Source: Paramoeba atlantica
Taxonomy: Eukaryota > Discosea
Direction of reading: 5' to 3'
NCBI GenBank assembly: GCA_977017575.1
Contig: CDRNVI010000052.1
Span: 124,001 to 188,000 of the forward strand
DNA length: 64,000 nucleotides
Below, in pieces: positions 49,653-58,969 of this stretch; positions within the stretch are counted from its first letter, which is position 1; every line of letters begins with the position of its first letter. Below the pieces are notes generated by a model, which was not told the origin of the DNA, ran no database searches, and was given only the letters and a program-made list of their open reading frames with translations. Made by a program: the position numbers and the translations under genes.

Positions 49653-49917
49653 GGGGGGATAGTTGTAAGGGGGAGGTGTGGGTAGTGTAAAGCTCCTGTA
49701 TAAAAAGGAAGGTGGTTGTATGTAGAAGCGGGGAGTAACATTGTTGATGTTAATGGGAAGTAAATGGTGGGTCGGTTTATCTCGGGTCTTCGTGCTGTTT
49801 TGTTTAAGGTAAATTGTGTTTCTAAAGGTAAATAAGCCATTTACCATTTGAAAAGTATACATCTTGAATGCGCACCTATTCCGTTTGATTTCTTGGACTT
49901 CATAATATTTAATCACA

Positions 49918-50634
49918 ATGTGTCGTCCTATATGTTCTGCTGATTCCTCCTCCGTACCACGAGGAAAAATACGGTTTTCTTTACTGCCATCTGAGCAACG
50001 CATGAAGCAAGTTGTAGAAGGTGTCACAAATCCTCACCCCAGCTGGAAACACGTCAGAAAAAACTTCTGGGGAACTGCCAAAGCAGTTTCTCCTTGCACC
50101 TGGCACGGTATTCTGTGTGATGCGCGGCATGAGATTAGGGAAGTTAAATGGGACTATAGGCATTTGGAAAGGACACTACAAGGAAATTTTTCTTTCTTAT
50201 GGCTTCCAGAAACTTTGCTTCGGTTACATCTTTCTGTCCATCTACTCGGAGGTGAATTAGATCTATCCTCACTTCCACAAGCCGCAATGACGTATCGATT
50301 GAAACGAAATTTATTTACGGGGGAAATAAATCTTACCCAACTTCCTCCTATTTTGAAAGCTCTTTCGGCGCAACACAATCGGTTGACTGGTCTTGTCGAC
50401 CTAAACTACCTACCCGAAGGATTTCTATCGCTAAATTTAAGTTACAACCGGATACGAGGCACCGCTGATCTTACTCACCTTCCTAGGGGAATACGAAAAC
50501 TGTCACTAAAAACAACTGAAATCTCGAGTCTCAATTATCCTGATGCTCGACCCAGCGCAGCTTTTGTAGCGGATCTCACAGGAAACCTTATAAAGGAGGC
50601 AAAAGGGAATAAACAAAGCTTCGTCCGGATTTAA
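49918..50634 (+). CDS. LRR family protein, copy 8
   Basis: A 238-residue LRR protein with an insertion in the cap (SWKHVRKNFWGTAKAVSPCT then WHGILC); both Cys remain. Six to seven repeats follow. The tail is shortened and differs from sister copies (RPSAAFVADLTGNLIKEAKG). It begins at the first ATG (MCRPICSADSSSV). Flanked downstream by a TA-flanked element only 70 bases from its stop. Confidence 0.8.
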   Translation: MCRPICSADSSSVPRGKIRFSLLPSEQRMKQVVEGVTNPHPSWKHVRKNFWGTAKAVSPCTWHGILCDARHEIREVKWDYRHLERTLQGNFSFLWLPETLLRLHLSVHLLGGELDLSSLPQAAMTYRLKRNLFTGEINLTQLPPILKALSAQHNRLTGLVDLNYLPEGFLSLNLSYNRIRGTADLTHLPRGIRKLSLKTTEISSLNYPDARPSAAFVADLTGNLIKEAKGNKQSFVRI

Positions 50635-50815
50635 GAAAAATGAGATTCTGCTGAATCTCTATTTGTTATTAAAAATTCATATTTGTTGTGCATATAAAGA
50701 AATTACTATCCCCCCCCTATTTAATAGGGCTACGTGTCACCCCCCCTTTAATAGGGCTATTTTGTCTGGAAGGCCAAAAAAGATTTCGGGTAAAGTGCGG
50801 ATAAATTGTCGAATG

Positions 50816-50841
50816 CGCCGCGAAGCGGCGGATTTTTTTTT
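50816..50841 (+). repeat. GC hairpin plus T-run, copy 5
   Basis: CGCCGCGAAGCGGCG, a 6-bp stem with GAA loop, then GA and nine Ts. Confidence 0.85.
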
Positions 50842-50909
50842 CCATATCTACCCCAACAACCAAAAGTGTATCAAAAGGGACTAGGACTTTGTTTCACAAC
50901 GATAAAAAA

Positions 50910-50940
50910 GGCGCCGCGAAGCGGCGCCGATTTTTTTTTT
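50910..50940 (+). repeat. GC hairpin plus T-run, copy 6
   Basis: GGCGCCGCGAAGCGGCGCC, an 8-bp stem with GAA loop, then GA and ten Ts. The outer stem pair is G:C here and C:G in copies 2 and 3, so the stem is kept while the base changes. Confidence 0.85.
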
Positions 50941-51051
50941 CATATTATTTTCCATCTCCCACCCCTTCATTAGGGCCTTTTGCCCAAAATCGGAGTCCTA
51001 TTAAATAGGGGGGGATAGTATATGCAGTGTATAATATACAGATCGTGCATA

Positions 51052-51649
51052 AAGGGGTGTAAATTTGGATGTGGGGGGGGGTCTAAAATTTGTAAAACTT
51101 GGCCAATTTTGGAAAATAATAGCGCATTCGAGAGCCCTCGAACAGGGCTCATGAACGTGCATGTACGGCATCTGCTTTAATTAGATTTTCAAGTGCACAT
51201 AAAAAAACTCATTTTTTTGGGAGACAAATCTTGCATTTTTCACAGGTTTTCTGATTTCTCCCCTGATTCATGCAACAAAGACGGGGATGTGGACGATCGC
51301 CCGAACACAAAGACTACGAAAGGGCTTATTCTTCGCCTGGGCACGTAAAAGCAAGCTGGTGCATGGTTCTTGTTGCCGATTACGAAACAACACAATCTTT
51401 TTCGCTCTAAAAATTTATTTTCCATAGTTGGCGACTTCAAAAATGGTTGAGCCCCTCGGAATCGCGCAGATTTGATCATTGCGATCGAAGAAGCGTTTCA
51501 AGGCCCCTGAAAATGCCATGCAGAGCTTTCGAAAGCGATGCCGTATTGTAATTGAGATAAAACGACGATAATAGCAATTAATAATTTTTTTTTTGATATT
51601 TGCTATTGCTTTAGAAAGTTGCAAATAGCATTCCAAATTTACACCCCTG
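51052..51649 (+). mobile_element. Shrunken mariner derivative, 598 bp
   Basis: Ends AAGGGGTGTAAATTTGGA and its mirror TCCAAATTTACACCCCTG, with TA outside. The left 90 bases match the left end of the element at 25414. Near 51510-51545 the + strand encodes MQSFRKRCRIVIE, close to the transposase C-terminus of that family (SFRKRCRIIVE). The rest of the transposase is absent or decayed. Confidence 0.7.
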
Positions 51650-51730
51650 TATTCACATAAACGTCATTTTTCTGCCATTTGGTTTCTCTTTGCTGTTTAA
51701 GTGCATTTTTGTCTTGAAGTGTTTATCTCG

Positions 51731-52432
51731 ATGGATTACAATAGATGCGCTTCTCGAGCTGGAAAGATAACTTCAATAAATTTGCCACCAGAAATTGAGC
51801 TCGGAAGATTGATTCAAGATGTAAAGAGCACACATCGCTCCTGGTTTTCTGAAAAGTCTGCCTGCGATTGGGACGGTGTAAAGTGCAACAAACTCTTAGA
51901 CGTGATTGAGATATCTTGGAGTTTTCGCGAATTAAAAGGAAACATAAACTTAGATTTTCTTCCGCGTTCTGTTATTAAATTTTCTGTGGGAAAGAACTTT
52001 CTTTTAGGTGAAGTACAATGGAGGCACTTGCCTCCTAATTTGACGGAACTAAATTTGTACAGCAATGAATTTACGGGCACCGTGGATTTAACCAGACTTC
52101 CCGATGGCATAACCTGGATGAAGCTTTCCAGTAACAAATTTTTCGGTCCTGTATCCCTTACTAGCCTTCCATCTCACCTGTCATACCTCAGTCTTCAAAG
52201 TAATAAATTTACTGGAACTCCCGATCTTCGAAAACTCCCTTTAACATTAAACGGATTAAATTTATCGAACAATTGCTTGCAGGGACGCGTATTCTTTTGT
52301 TCCTTGCCTTCCAGTTTGTCGAATTTATTTCTGCAAGATAATAAGAAATTGTTTGGGGATTATGACCGAAAGCAACTTCCTAGAGGTCTGCGTTTGTTTG
52401 TCCAAAACACTGAAATTGTTAAGATAGTATGA
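51731..52432 (+). CDS. LRR family protein, copy 9
   Basis: A 233-residue LRR protein, the shortest copy. The start is ATG 51731 (MDYNRCASRAGKITSINLPP); the frame opens upstream with GTG only. The cap SWFSEKSACDWDGVKC keeps both Cys. About seven repeats follow, with Ser/Asn-rich turns (LSNLFLQDNKKLFGDYDRKQ). Base use is more AT-rich than in copy 4, so the copies have followed local composition. No signal peptide. Confidence 0.85.
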   Translation: MDYNRCASRAGKITSINLPPEIELGRLIQDVKSTHRSWFSEKSACDWDGVKCNKLLDVIEISWSFRELKGNINLDFLPRSVIKFSVGKNFLLGEVQWRHLPPNLTELNLYSNEFTGTVDLTRLPDGITWMKLSSNKFFGPVSLTSLPSHLSYLSLQSNKFTGTPDLRKLPLTLNGLNLSNNCLQGRVFFCSLPSSLSNLFLQDNKKLFGDYDRKQLPRGLRLFVQNTEIVKIV

Positions 52433-52585
52433 AAATGGGTAAGCGAAACATTGGTTACGGGAAAAGAGAAAGAGTAAGGTGAAGAAACGGTGTAAAGGGA
52501 AGTAGAAATGTTGGGGCGTGATACTATTCTTCTTCTCCGAGAAACGGCGCGAAAAAATCCTTTTTTTACACATTACATTGCAGTA

Positions 52586-52611
52586 TGCCTACCAGGTATA
52601 CTATCTTGGAA
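52586..52611. repeat. Solo end of short element B
   Basis: CCAGGTATACTATCTTGGAACATGG and the next base match the right end of the 307-bp element at 41.2-41.5 kb with one mismatch. A damaged hairpin-like CGGCGCGAAAAAA lies 40 bases before. A remnant of a lost copy. Confidence 0.6.
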
Positions 52612-52675
52612 CATGGTTTAAAATCATTAAATGTTAAACGTATTTCTTTTTATTAAGTTCTGACATTTTTCCCTC

Positions 52676-54415
52676 ATGCACCGCTACCCTTTGTGTACGA
52701 ACGAAACCTCCCCCGGGATCGTACGAACCCATCAACGATTCGTGCTCCGTAGACCCAGTTTTACCCAGCAATACGCCACAATGTACCACCACCGGCTCAG
52801 CGAGCTACGTAGCCTCGCGCGTGACAGCGCCCAAGCGGAGTGGGAGGACAGCAGCTCTCCCTTTATCTATGTCCCACGCATCCTGGATCTCCAGGCCGAG
52901 ACCCCGACCCCGCAGAGTCCGCAGTCCCCTTCTGGTTTTGATTCCCCGAGCGGCGATTCGTCTCCTCCCCCCTCCCACGCCTTGCGGGTCTGTGTTGGGT
53001 GTGTGTGCCGCGAGTGTGACTTGCGCCCGAGTTTTCTAAAAGACTATACTCGGGAAATCGTCACCTCATTGGAGGTACAGACCCAGGAAGAGGGCGGGGC
53101 AATGGATCTGGAAGAGGGGCAAGATCTCGAAATGGGGAAATCCGCTGCCCCATGGAGGCTGGAGACGGTTTTTTTGGAAGATGACAGCGGGCGAATTGAG
53201 CTCGTAGGGGGGCCTGATCCCCGACACGTGGTTACCGGGACGTTGGTTTCCGTTCAGGGATGGGTGCATATCTCGGGAAAACTGCACGTACAGCGGTGGA
53301 AAATGATTGGAATTCAAGACAATGTGCCACGGGCGTTGCGTACTCGTCCAGTGTTCACACAGCAACGTATGTGCTCCAACGAGGAGGCGAGATATATTGC
53401 CTTTGTGAGTGGGCTGAACCTCAGTGGTGATCCTCACTCCGATGCCTCTCGGCGTTCCTCCGCTCTGCTTGAGTTCCTTCGAGGGAATGCGCAATCACCT
53501 CATGCGAGTGTTGCACAGTGTATCGGGCATTTGGTAATTTGTGGCAACTTAGTTTGCGAAACGCAAAGTGAGGCAACGAAGGCAAAGCTTCGCCTGGATA
53601 GCGAGGAGACAAAGGCCTCGCGAGCGGAGTTGGGAAAAGCGGTAAAGGCGGCCGATGCCTTTCTCGCCGCCCTTGCGGAAATCATTCCAGTTGATGTCAT
53701 GCCAGGGGCCAATGACCCTGCCAACGTTTTCTTTCCACAACAGCCGATTCACCCTGCATTACTCCCGCAGTCCTCACCGCACTCCACTCTTACACTTGTC
53801 ACAAATCCGTTCGAGTTTCACATCCCTAGCGAAAGTCAAAAGCCACAAGAACCTACCTCACATGAAAAAAGTCCGAAGAAGCACCGAAAGCAAGAACCGC
53901 AAGGCGATGCTTCTTCAAGCAAGTCCAGTGAGAGCTCCCTGGCTTCCTGTATTACTTTTCTTGGCACATCAGGTCAAAACATCGATGACATTGACAAGTA
54001 CACGTACGGGTCTCTTACCGATTTAGATATTCTTGAAATGTTGCTCTGTGCACACCACTTGTGCCCCACAGCCCCCGACACCCTTCCGTCGTATCCCTTC
54101 GTTGAGGGCTACGATCCGTATTGTATGACCTCAAGTACCTCACCAGCGAAAACTAAACCTCATGCAGAAACGACAAAAGCGCAACCTTACGTACCCCCTA
54201 TAGAGAGGGATAGGTCAGATGTACTTTCATGTCTTCCAAATGTCTTGTTCGCCGGGAATCGTCCTACGTTCGGAACACGGTGGTTGGGACACCTTCCGTG
54301 TAGGATTCTCTCCCTTTCTTGTTTTGGAACGAGTGGTTCTATCTGTTTGCTGAACGTAAGAAGCTCTTCTCTGGAAGTTTCGGAGCTCAAAATCGGGTCC
54401 GAGGAAACTAAATAG
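52676..54415 (+). CDS. POLD2: DNA polymerase delta small subunit
   Basis: The B-subunit (POLD2) of the replicative polymerase delta. The 579-residue protein has the family order: YVPRILDL near residue 62, an OB fold (VFLEDDSGRIELVG, then VTGTLVSVQGWVHISGKLHV), the calcineurin-like region starting IAFVSGLNLSGD, IIPVDVMPGANDPANVFFPQ and QPIHPALLPQS, and the C-terminal FLGTSGQNIDDIDKYT with ML-CAHHLCPTAPDTLPSYPF and PNVLFAGN. The phosphoesterase site lacks metal ligands, as expected for B-subunits. A Lys/Ser-rich insert lies near residues 385-420. Confidence 0.93.
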   Translation: MHRYPLCTNETSPGIVRTHQRFVLRRPSFTQQYATMYHHRLSELRSLARDSAQAEWEDSSSPFIYVPRILDLQAETPTPQSPQSPSGFDSPSGDSSPPPSHALRVCVGCVCRECDLRPSFLKDYTREIVTSLEVQTQEEGGAMDLEEGQDLEMGKSAAPWRLETVFLEDDSGRIELVGGPDPRHVVTGTLVSVQGWVHISGKLHVQRWKMIGIQDNVPRALRTRPVFTQQRMCSNEEARYIAFVSGLNLSGDPHSDASRRSSALLEFLRGNAQSPHASVAQCIGHLVICGNLVCETQSEATKAKLRLDSEETKASRAELGKAVKAADAFLAALAEIIPVDVMPGANDPANVFFPQQPIHPALLPQSSPHSTLTLVTNPFEFHIPSESQKPQEPTSHEKSPKKHRKQEPQGDASSSKSSESSLASCITFLGTSGQNIDDIDKYTYGSLTDLDILEMLLCAHHLCPTAPDTLPSYPFVEGYDPYCMTSSTSPAKTKPHAETTKAQPYVPPIERDRSDVLSCLPNVLFAGNRPTFGTRWLGHLPCRILSLSCFGTSGSICLLNVRSSSLEVSELKIGSEETK

Positions 54416-54976
54416 TGCAGCATGGCTACTGGCTTCCATGCATTCCGGGTATAATTTTTTGAAGGGTATCAGTCTATTGAAGGTCTTCGTATGAGTGTTC
54501 AGTGAACTTGCGTCTTTCAAAACCGTTATTCTGAATTTCTGTAATTATCTGTTTTCCTCGATTTGTCCTCGATGGGCTTGTAATGAAAGGTGAAATATTT
54601 GTTTTCTTCTGCGATTCACTCTTCTTACAAGTGCTCTTCTTACCGACTGGCTTCTGGAACTACATTTTTAACTTTTACGCGTCACGGAGAAACTAAATTG
54701 TTATCCCTTTTTTAACATGTGTTAGTTCTTATGCCATCGAATCAGTATCAAAATGCGTGCTAATTTTCAGTAACGGTAAATTTTCGGTCAAATCAAATTT
54801 TCTGCAACAGTTTAAAAAGGATTGAACTGTTAATTGAACTAAACTGCACATACAAGTAAGTAAGCACACAATTCAAGTATAGGACGCTATCTATCCGGTT
54901 TAACAACCCTTTGTCGAGACTTTTAATCAGCTTGATGATTTTATTGGCTTTTCGTTAGTAAGAATTTATAATCTTT
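54416..54976. other. Intergenic region, no gene seen
   Basis: AT-rich spacer with short pyrimidine tracts (TTTCTTCTGCGATTCACTCTTC) and no repeat shared with the islands. TCGTTAGTAAG near 54953-54963 may hold the acceptor for the UDG gene. Confidence 0.4.
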
Positions 54977-55963
54977 ATGGACAACGTGATCTCTATAGAA
55001 GATCGTAACATTCGTACTCGAGACAGTCACACAACAATTGCTCTTGAAAGTGCTACAGCAAAGAGAATGAAGCTCTTTCCTTCAAAATATATTCCGAAAA
55101 ATAATTTTCCACCCCACGTTTCTGAGCCATCTCGGAGTGCGTTACGTCAGACAACTCTTTGCTTACAGAGTTCCGTTTCTCGGAAGAAACCCACAAGCAA
55201 TTCTATCCCAGTCCCTACCCCCGCTCCATCCCAGTCTGCACTTTTCTCCCTACTCAAAGATCCAGATTGGAAAGACGCACTAGGTTCCGAATTCATAAAG
55301 CCCTATTTTACCCACTTGGAAAGTGCACTGACCCGTTTGTGGGGCCAAAGTACTGTGGTGTATCCCCCAAGGTCTCAAATCTTTGCCGCTTTTAATGCCA
55401 CCCCATTGAACCGCTTGCGTGTCGTGCTCATTGGGCAAGACCCCTACCACGGTCCGAATCAAGCCCATGGACTTTGCTTCTCCGTTAGTCCCGGCGTCCC
55501 TCCTCCCCCCTCACTGCTTAATATGTACAAAGAGTTGGAGAGAGACATTCCTGGTTTCGTGACCCCTTCTCATGGCACGCTGCTGTCCTGGGCTCACCAG
55601 GGGGTACTGATGCTAAACGCCACGCTCACGGTAGAAGCCCATAAGGCGAACTCTCACTCTGGTATGGGGTGGCAAACCTTTACCGATGCGGTGATTGATT
55701 ACGTCAATCGAAAGAAGAAAAGTGTGGTGTTTCTGCTTTGGGGAAATTTTGCGCAGAAGAAAGCAAAGAGCATTGACTCTCGTAGACATCGTGTGGTGGC
55801 GTGTGCCCACCCTTCTCCGCTTTCGGTAACAAAGTGGCGCGGGTGTCGGACGTTTTCTCAATGCAATAGCGCGCTGCTTGACATGGGGGCGAAAGAGATC
55901 GACTGGCGACTTCCCCTCACAATTGAGGAGGAGTTGTGGAGGCAGGAAAAGTGTGCAATTTGA
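54977..55963 (+). CDS. UNG: Uracil-DNA glycosylase, family 1
   Basis: Removes uracil from DNA as the first step of base-excision repair. The 328-residue protein has the catalytic loop GQDPYHGPNQAHGL (about 152), the LLxxL-type LNATLTVEAHKANSHSGMGW (about 214) and the leucine loop HPSPLS (about 277), so all key residues are present. The catalytic domain starts near residue 85. The N-terminal 80 residues are basic and variable, and fit a nuclear or mitochondrial targeting region. The stop is followed within about ten bases by a dispersed repeat. Confidence 0.96.
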   Translation: MDNVISIEDRNIRTRDSHTTIALESATAKRMKLFPSKYIPKNNFPPHVSEPSRSALRQTTLCLQSSVSRKKPTSNSIPVPTPAPSQSALFSLLKDPDWKDALGSEFIKPYFTHLESALTRLWGQSTVVYPPRSQIFAAFNATPLNRLRVVLIGQDPYHGPNQAHGLCFSVSPGVPPPPSLLNMYKELERDIPGFVTPSHGTLLSWAHQGVLMLNATLTVEAHKANSHSGMGWQTFTDAVIDYVNRKKKSVVFLLWGNFAQKKAKSIDSRRHRVVACAHPSPLSVTKWRGCRTFSQCNSALLDMGAKEIDWRLPLTIEEELWRQEKCAI

Positions 55964-55969
55964 GTAAAA

Positions 55970-56320
55970 AACGGAAGCAAATCTTTTTATGCAATACACC
56001 CAAGCCCAAAATTATCGCTAAAATTCATGGCACAAAAATTATTGCCTTTCTATTAAAAATTATCAGTTTTTGGCGAGAAACATTTTTCGATTTTTTTTGG
56101 TCAATTTTTGAATTTATCATGACGTCTGATGTTGACAACCACTTTTTAGAGAAGAGTGTCATAGATTTTGCACAAAAACTCAAATTTCATGACAGGATTT
56201 GGAGGCGGAGCAAGAGGCTTTTCATCAACACCCGGTCGTGGGATCATGCGAGATCACACCCGCATCCCCTCACTTAATGAGCACTTAATAAACTACCCTT
56301 CGCAATGCATTTGATAAGAT
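55970..56320 (+). repeat. Dispersed repeat, empty-site copy
   Basis: Reverse complement of 21875-22163 joined to 23489-23555, uninterrupted by the mariner that splits that copy. It carries the words TTTGCACAAAAACTCAAATTT and CACCCGCATCCCCTCACTTA. Downstream (56310-56410) are short repeats of TTTAGGTAGATGTAAT. Confidence 0.8.
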
Positions 56321-56531
56321 TAGATACAAGATAGATATAATTTAGGTAGATATTTTAGGTAGATGTAATAGAGGTAGAATTTAGGTAGATGTAATTTAGG
56401 TAGGTAGATGTTGTTCAACGCGATCTCAAATCTAAGTTTTCTTCTTAATTCTTAATTTTTATTCTATATAATCTTAAATTTTTGTTGAAAAGCTACTTTC
56501 TTCCCCGTAAAACATCTTGAATCTTTTTTAG

Positions 56532-57203
56532 AATAAACAAAACTCTTTTGACCTGGGGGAGTGCCAGGAGGGGGGGTTGGGGTTACGGGATGTGCAGGAG
56601 CATGTGGTAAAAGGGGTGAGGTATGGGGAGGAGGGGGGGAGAGACGGTTTGGAGGTTGCGGAGGGTTGGGTTCCGGAATCGTTTGTGGGGGAGGTTTGTC
56701 GGGAGCTGGGTAATGTGGTTGACGGGGTGGGGAATTATTCCGCAAGGTGGAGGGAGGAGCGGGAGAGTTTGTGGGAAGGGTTTGAGGAGGTGAAAAGGAG
56801 TGGGGTGTCGCGGGATGGGGGAGGAATTGGTCCTCGTCTCACGGCGGAGGAAATTACTGCGCAACTTCACGATAAAGAGAGTAGAAGGAGGAAAGAAGAC
56901 CAGTGTTCAAGAGTGTATCATTTTATGCCTCAAAATGCTCACGCAAAGGCTGTTCGTGTTAATCAGAACAGTTTTGTTCGGGAAGACGCAGTGTGTTGTG
57001 ACAGAGTGGTTGACTTTTCTCTGAATAATAGAAGAGATTGCGCTGAGGATGCAATGGACTTAGATGAAGTAGCTACAGAAGCAGCTACTTCGTCCACAGA
57101 CAGCTACACTCCAGTTTTGCGACGAATCGACGCAGACTCAGGGAAAACTCTCATTGGACTTTCAGAAGAACGGCTTTCTTTTTCGCAGCGTTGTTCACAC
57201 TAG
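56532..57203 (+). CDS. Hypothetical gene lacking its start
   Basis: A frame of 223 codons, open from 56532 with no ATG for the first 130 codons. The N-terminal part (LRDVQEHVVKGVRYGEEGGR ... WREERESLWEGFEEVKRSG) is charged and helical; the C-terminal part is acidic and Thr/Ser-rich. The G-rich 5' portion is typical of the middle or end of genes here rather than of 5' ends. A dispersed repeat lies directly upstream. The 5' end was probably lost or displaced by that insertion. No family is recognised. Confidence 0.5.
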   Translation, partial: NKQNSFDLGECQEGGLGLRDVQEHVVKGVRYGEEGGRDGLEVAEGWVPESFVGEVCRELGNVVDGVGNYSARWREERESLWEGFEEVKRSGVSRDGGGIGPRLTAEEITAQLHDKESRRRKEDQCSRVYHFMPQNAHAKAVRVNQNSFVREDAVCCDRVVDFSLNNRRDCAEDAMDLDEVATEAATSSTDSYTPVLRRIDADSGKTLIGLSEERLSFSQRCSH

Positions 57204-57331
57204 TATTTTTTGACGAGCACATTTCTAGTTTATATTTTTAGACTTCTTGTTTTATCCATATTCTTTTGTAGTGAGCTAAAGTTTTTTCAAAAGACTCCTT
57301 TTAGTTTTAGCTTCACCCTTGTTTTCAATCT

Positions 57332-58969
57332 ATGGAGGTTCCTTACGAAGAGGATGTCACCTGCACGGTTTGTTTGCAGCTCTATGATAATCCGCTTCTG
57401 CTTCAATGTGAACACTCTTACTGCGCACCCTGTGCGGATAAGCTATACTCCTTAACCACGCAGTTGAACCCTCATTGCGCCAAAACACACTCATCTACCT
57501 TCGATTCATCAACTCTATCTCATGAAAAGGATACTACTGCAAAACATACTTCGAAGCAACAAGTCCTTCCGTTAACCACCCCCTCCCCTGGAATCCGATG
57601 TCCAGATTGCGGCTTCTTCTCATCCCTACCCGATAAAGGAGATCTGCAGCGTCTACGACGAAACGATCCCCTGTCTCAACGCGTTGCATCCTTTCGTCAG
57701 CAGCAAACCTCCAAACTCAGCCCAACCTGTGGCATCTGCGAGCGTCAGCCCGCCTCTTTGGAGTGTCAAGAGTGTCAGTTTGAAATGTGTCAGGAATGTC
57801 GAGAAAAGGACCACAGCCGGGGGCGATACAAAGAACATAAAGTGGTTCCTCTCGGGGAGCTGGCCCGAACACGCCCTCGGAAATGTGCCTTCCATGAGGG
57901 ATATCTCACCGATTTGCTTTGCTTAGATTGCGGCGTTGTGGTTTGTCTGCTGTGTAACTACATGGGTGCGCACAAAGGGCATCGTGTAGAGCCCACAGCT
58001 CCCGCAGAAGAGGACATCCGAGGTGCTTTGAAACGAGCCCTGGAGCACGCAAATGCGAGGCAGGAGAGTATTCATGCGTCTATTGAGGGCCTGGATGCCG
58101 CCTCCGCAACGAGCGTCGAGAAACAGTGTGACTTAGCAAGCGATGCAATTCGCAAACATTTTAATGAACTGCACGAGCGACTGACGGCTCGACAAGAGAA
58201 TCTCCTTCAGCAAGTTCGTGGGATTAAGGAAACTCGGCTTAAAGAAATTCATAGCTTCAGAGATGCGTTGGTTTTATTAAAACAAACCATCACCGGGACC
58301 TGTGAGGGCTTGCAAAAATTTAGCACGAAAGCTCATTTCTCGACTCTTCTAGCCCGTCAACGATCGATACGACATTATTTACAGTCTCTATGCAAAATAA
58401 GATGGACTGAGCAAGACCGTACGAAATTTAACTTGAACGTCAATTTTGATGCTACAGAGCATTCCGTGCGACAGCTCTTGTCCGACATGGGAAAAGTGAC
58501 CACAAATTTTGGGTCACCATCCCCTGAAAAGGCAACATTAAATGACGTATCGTCTCCGCATCTTTCTTCGGCGAACGAAGATTCCTTTTCCCGTACGGTT
58601 CCACAGGAACAGCTTCTGACATCAGTTCATACCGATATTTCATCTTCAAAAACTCCTAATTTCCGATCTAAAAATTCTCGAAATACAGGCCGAAGTCCGA
58701 CATTTGGACTGCTGCCTTTAGGTATATCTTTAAAAAAATCAATGAGTCCATCTTCTCGGACATGCACTCGCGAATCTCAGTCTAAATCCGCTCCAGAGCA
58801 TTCTAAGAATCGTCTCTCTGTATTTCAATCTTCAGAAAGTATTTCAACTAGTTTGGTAGATAAGGGAGACAAGAGAAACGACAGGAACATCGATCAATCG
58901 ATAACTTCGTCCAGTAAAAAGCGTCGCTCCTCACATCCGAATAGTAGCAAATGGGTGTTGCGCATATGA
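57332..58969 (+). CDS. TRIM-like RING/B-box/coiled-coil protein
   Basis: A 545-residue protein with the RBCC order. A RING finger (CTVC near 11-14, then CEHSYCAPC) closes with a distant CPDC near residue 91, so about 55 residues are inserted in the RING. A first B-box (CGICERQPASLECQECQFEM, about 130) and a second (CAFHEGYLTDLLCLDCGVVV, then AHKGH) follow. A coiled coil spans roughly 235-330. The last 150 residues are Ser-rich and basic, with no PRY-SPRY or NHL domain. RING presence suggests ubiquitin ligase activity; the enlarged RING may alter this. The start is the first ATG after CTTCACCCTTGTTTTCAATC. Confidence 0.85.
   Translation: MEVPYEEDVTCTVCLQLYDNPLLLQCEHSYCAPCADKLYSLTTQLNPHCAKTHSSTFDSSTLSHEKDTTAKHTSKQQVLPLTTPSPGIRCPDCGFFSSLPDKGDLQRLRRNDPLSQRVASFRQQQTSKLSPTCGICERQPASLECQECQFEMCQECREKDHSRGRYKEHKVVPLGELARTRPRKCAFHEGYLTDLLCLDCGVVVCLLCNYMGAHKGHRVEPTAPAEEDIRGALKRALEHANARQESIHASIEGLDAASATSVEKQCDLASDAIRKHFNELHERLTARQENLLQQVRGIKETRLKEIHSFRDALVLLKQTITGTCEGLQKFSTKAHFSTLLARQRSIRHYLQSLCKIRWTEQDRTKFNLNVNFDATEHSVRQLLSDMGKVTTNFGSPSPEKATLNDVSSPHLSSANEDSFSRTVPQEQLLTSVHTDISSSKTPNFRSKNSRNTGRSPTFGLLPLGISLKKSMSPSSRTCTRESQSKSAPEHSKNRLSVFQSSESISTSLVDKGDKRNDRNIDQSITSSSKKRRSSHPNSSKWVLRI

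Larger units (their letters stand above)
50706..51018. mobile_element. TA-flanked short element, 313 bp (D)
   Basis: Inverted ends CTATCCCCCCCCTATTTAAT and, on the other strand, CTATCCCCCCCTATTTAATA, with TA outside each. Two GC hairpins with T-runs lie inside (50816 and 50910), both in the same orientation. No coding capacity. Confidence 0.8.

Noticed and set aside
20889-50940. Bacterial-type terminators
   Set aside because: The hairpin plus T-run looks like one, but the genes are eukaryotic and the copies follow mobile elements rather than gene ends. I keep it as an unexplained repeat.
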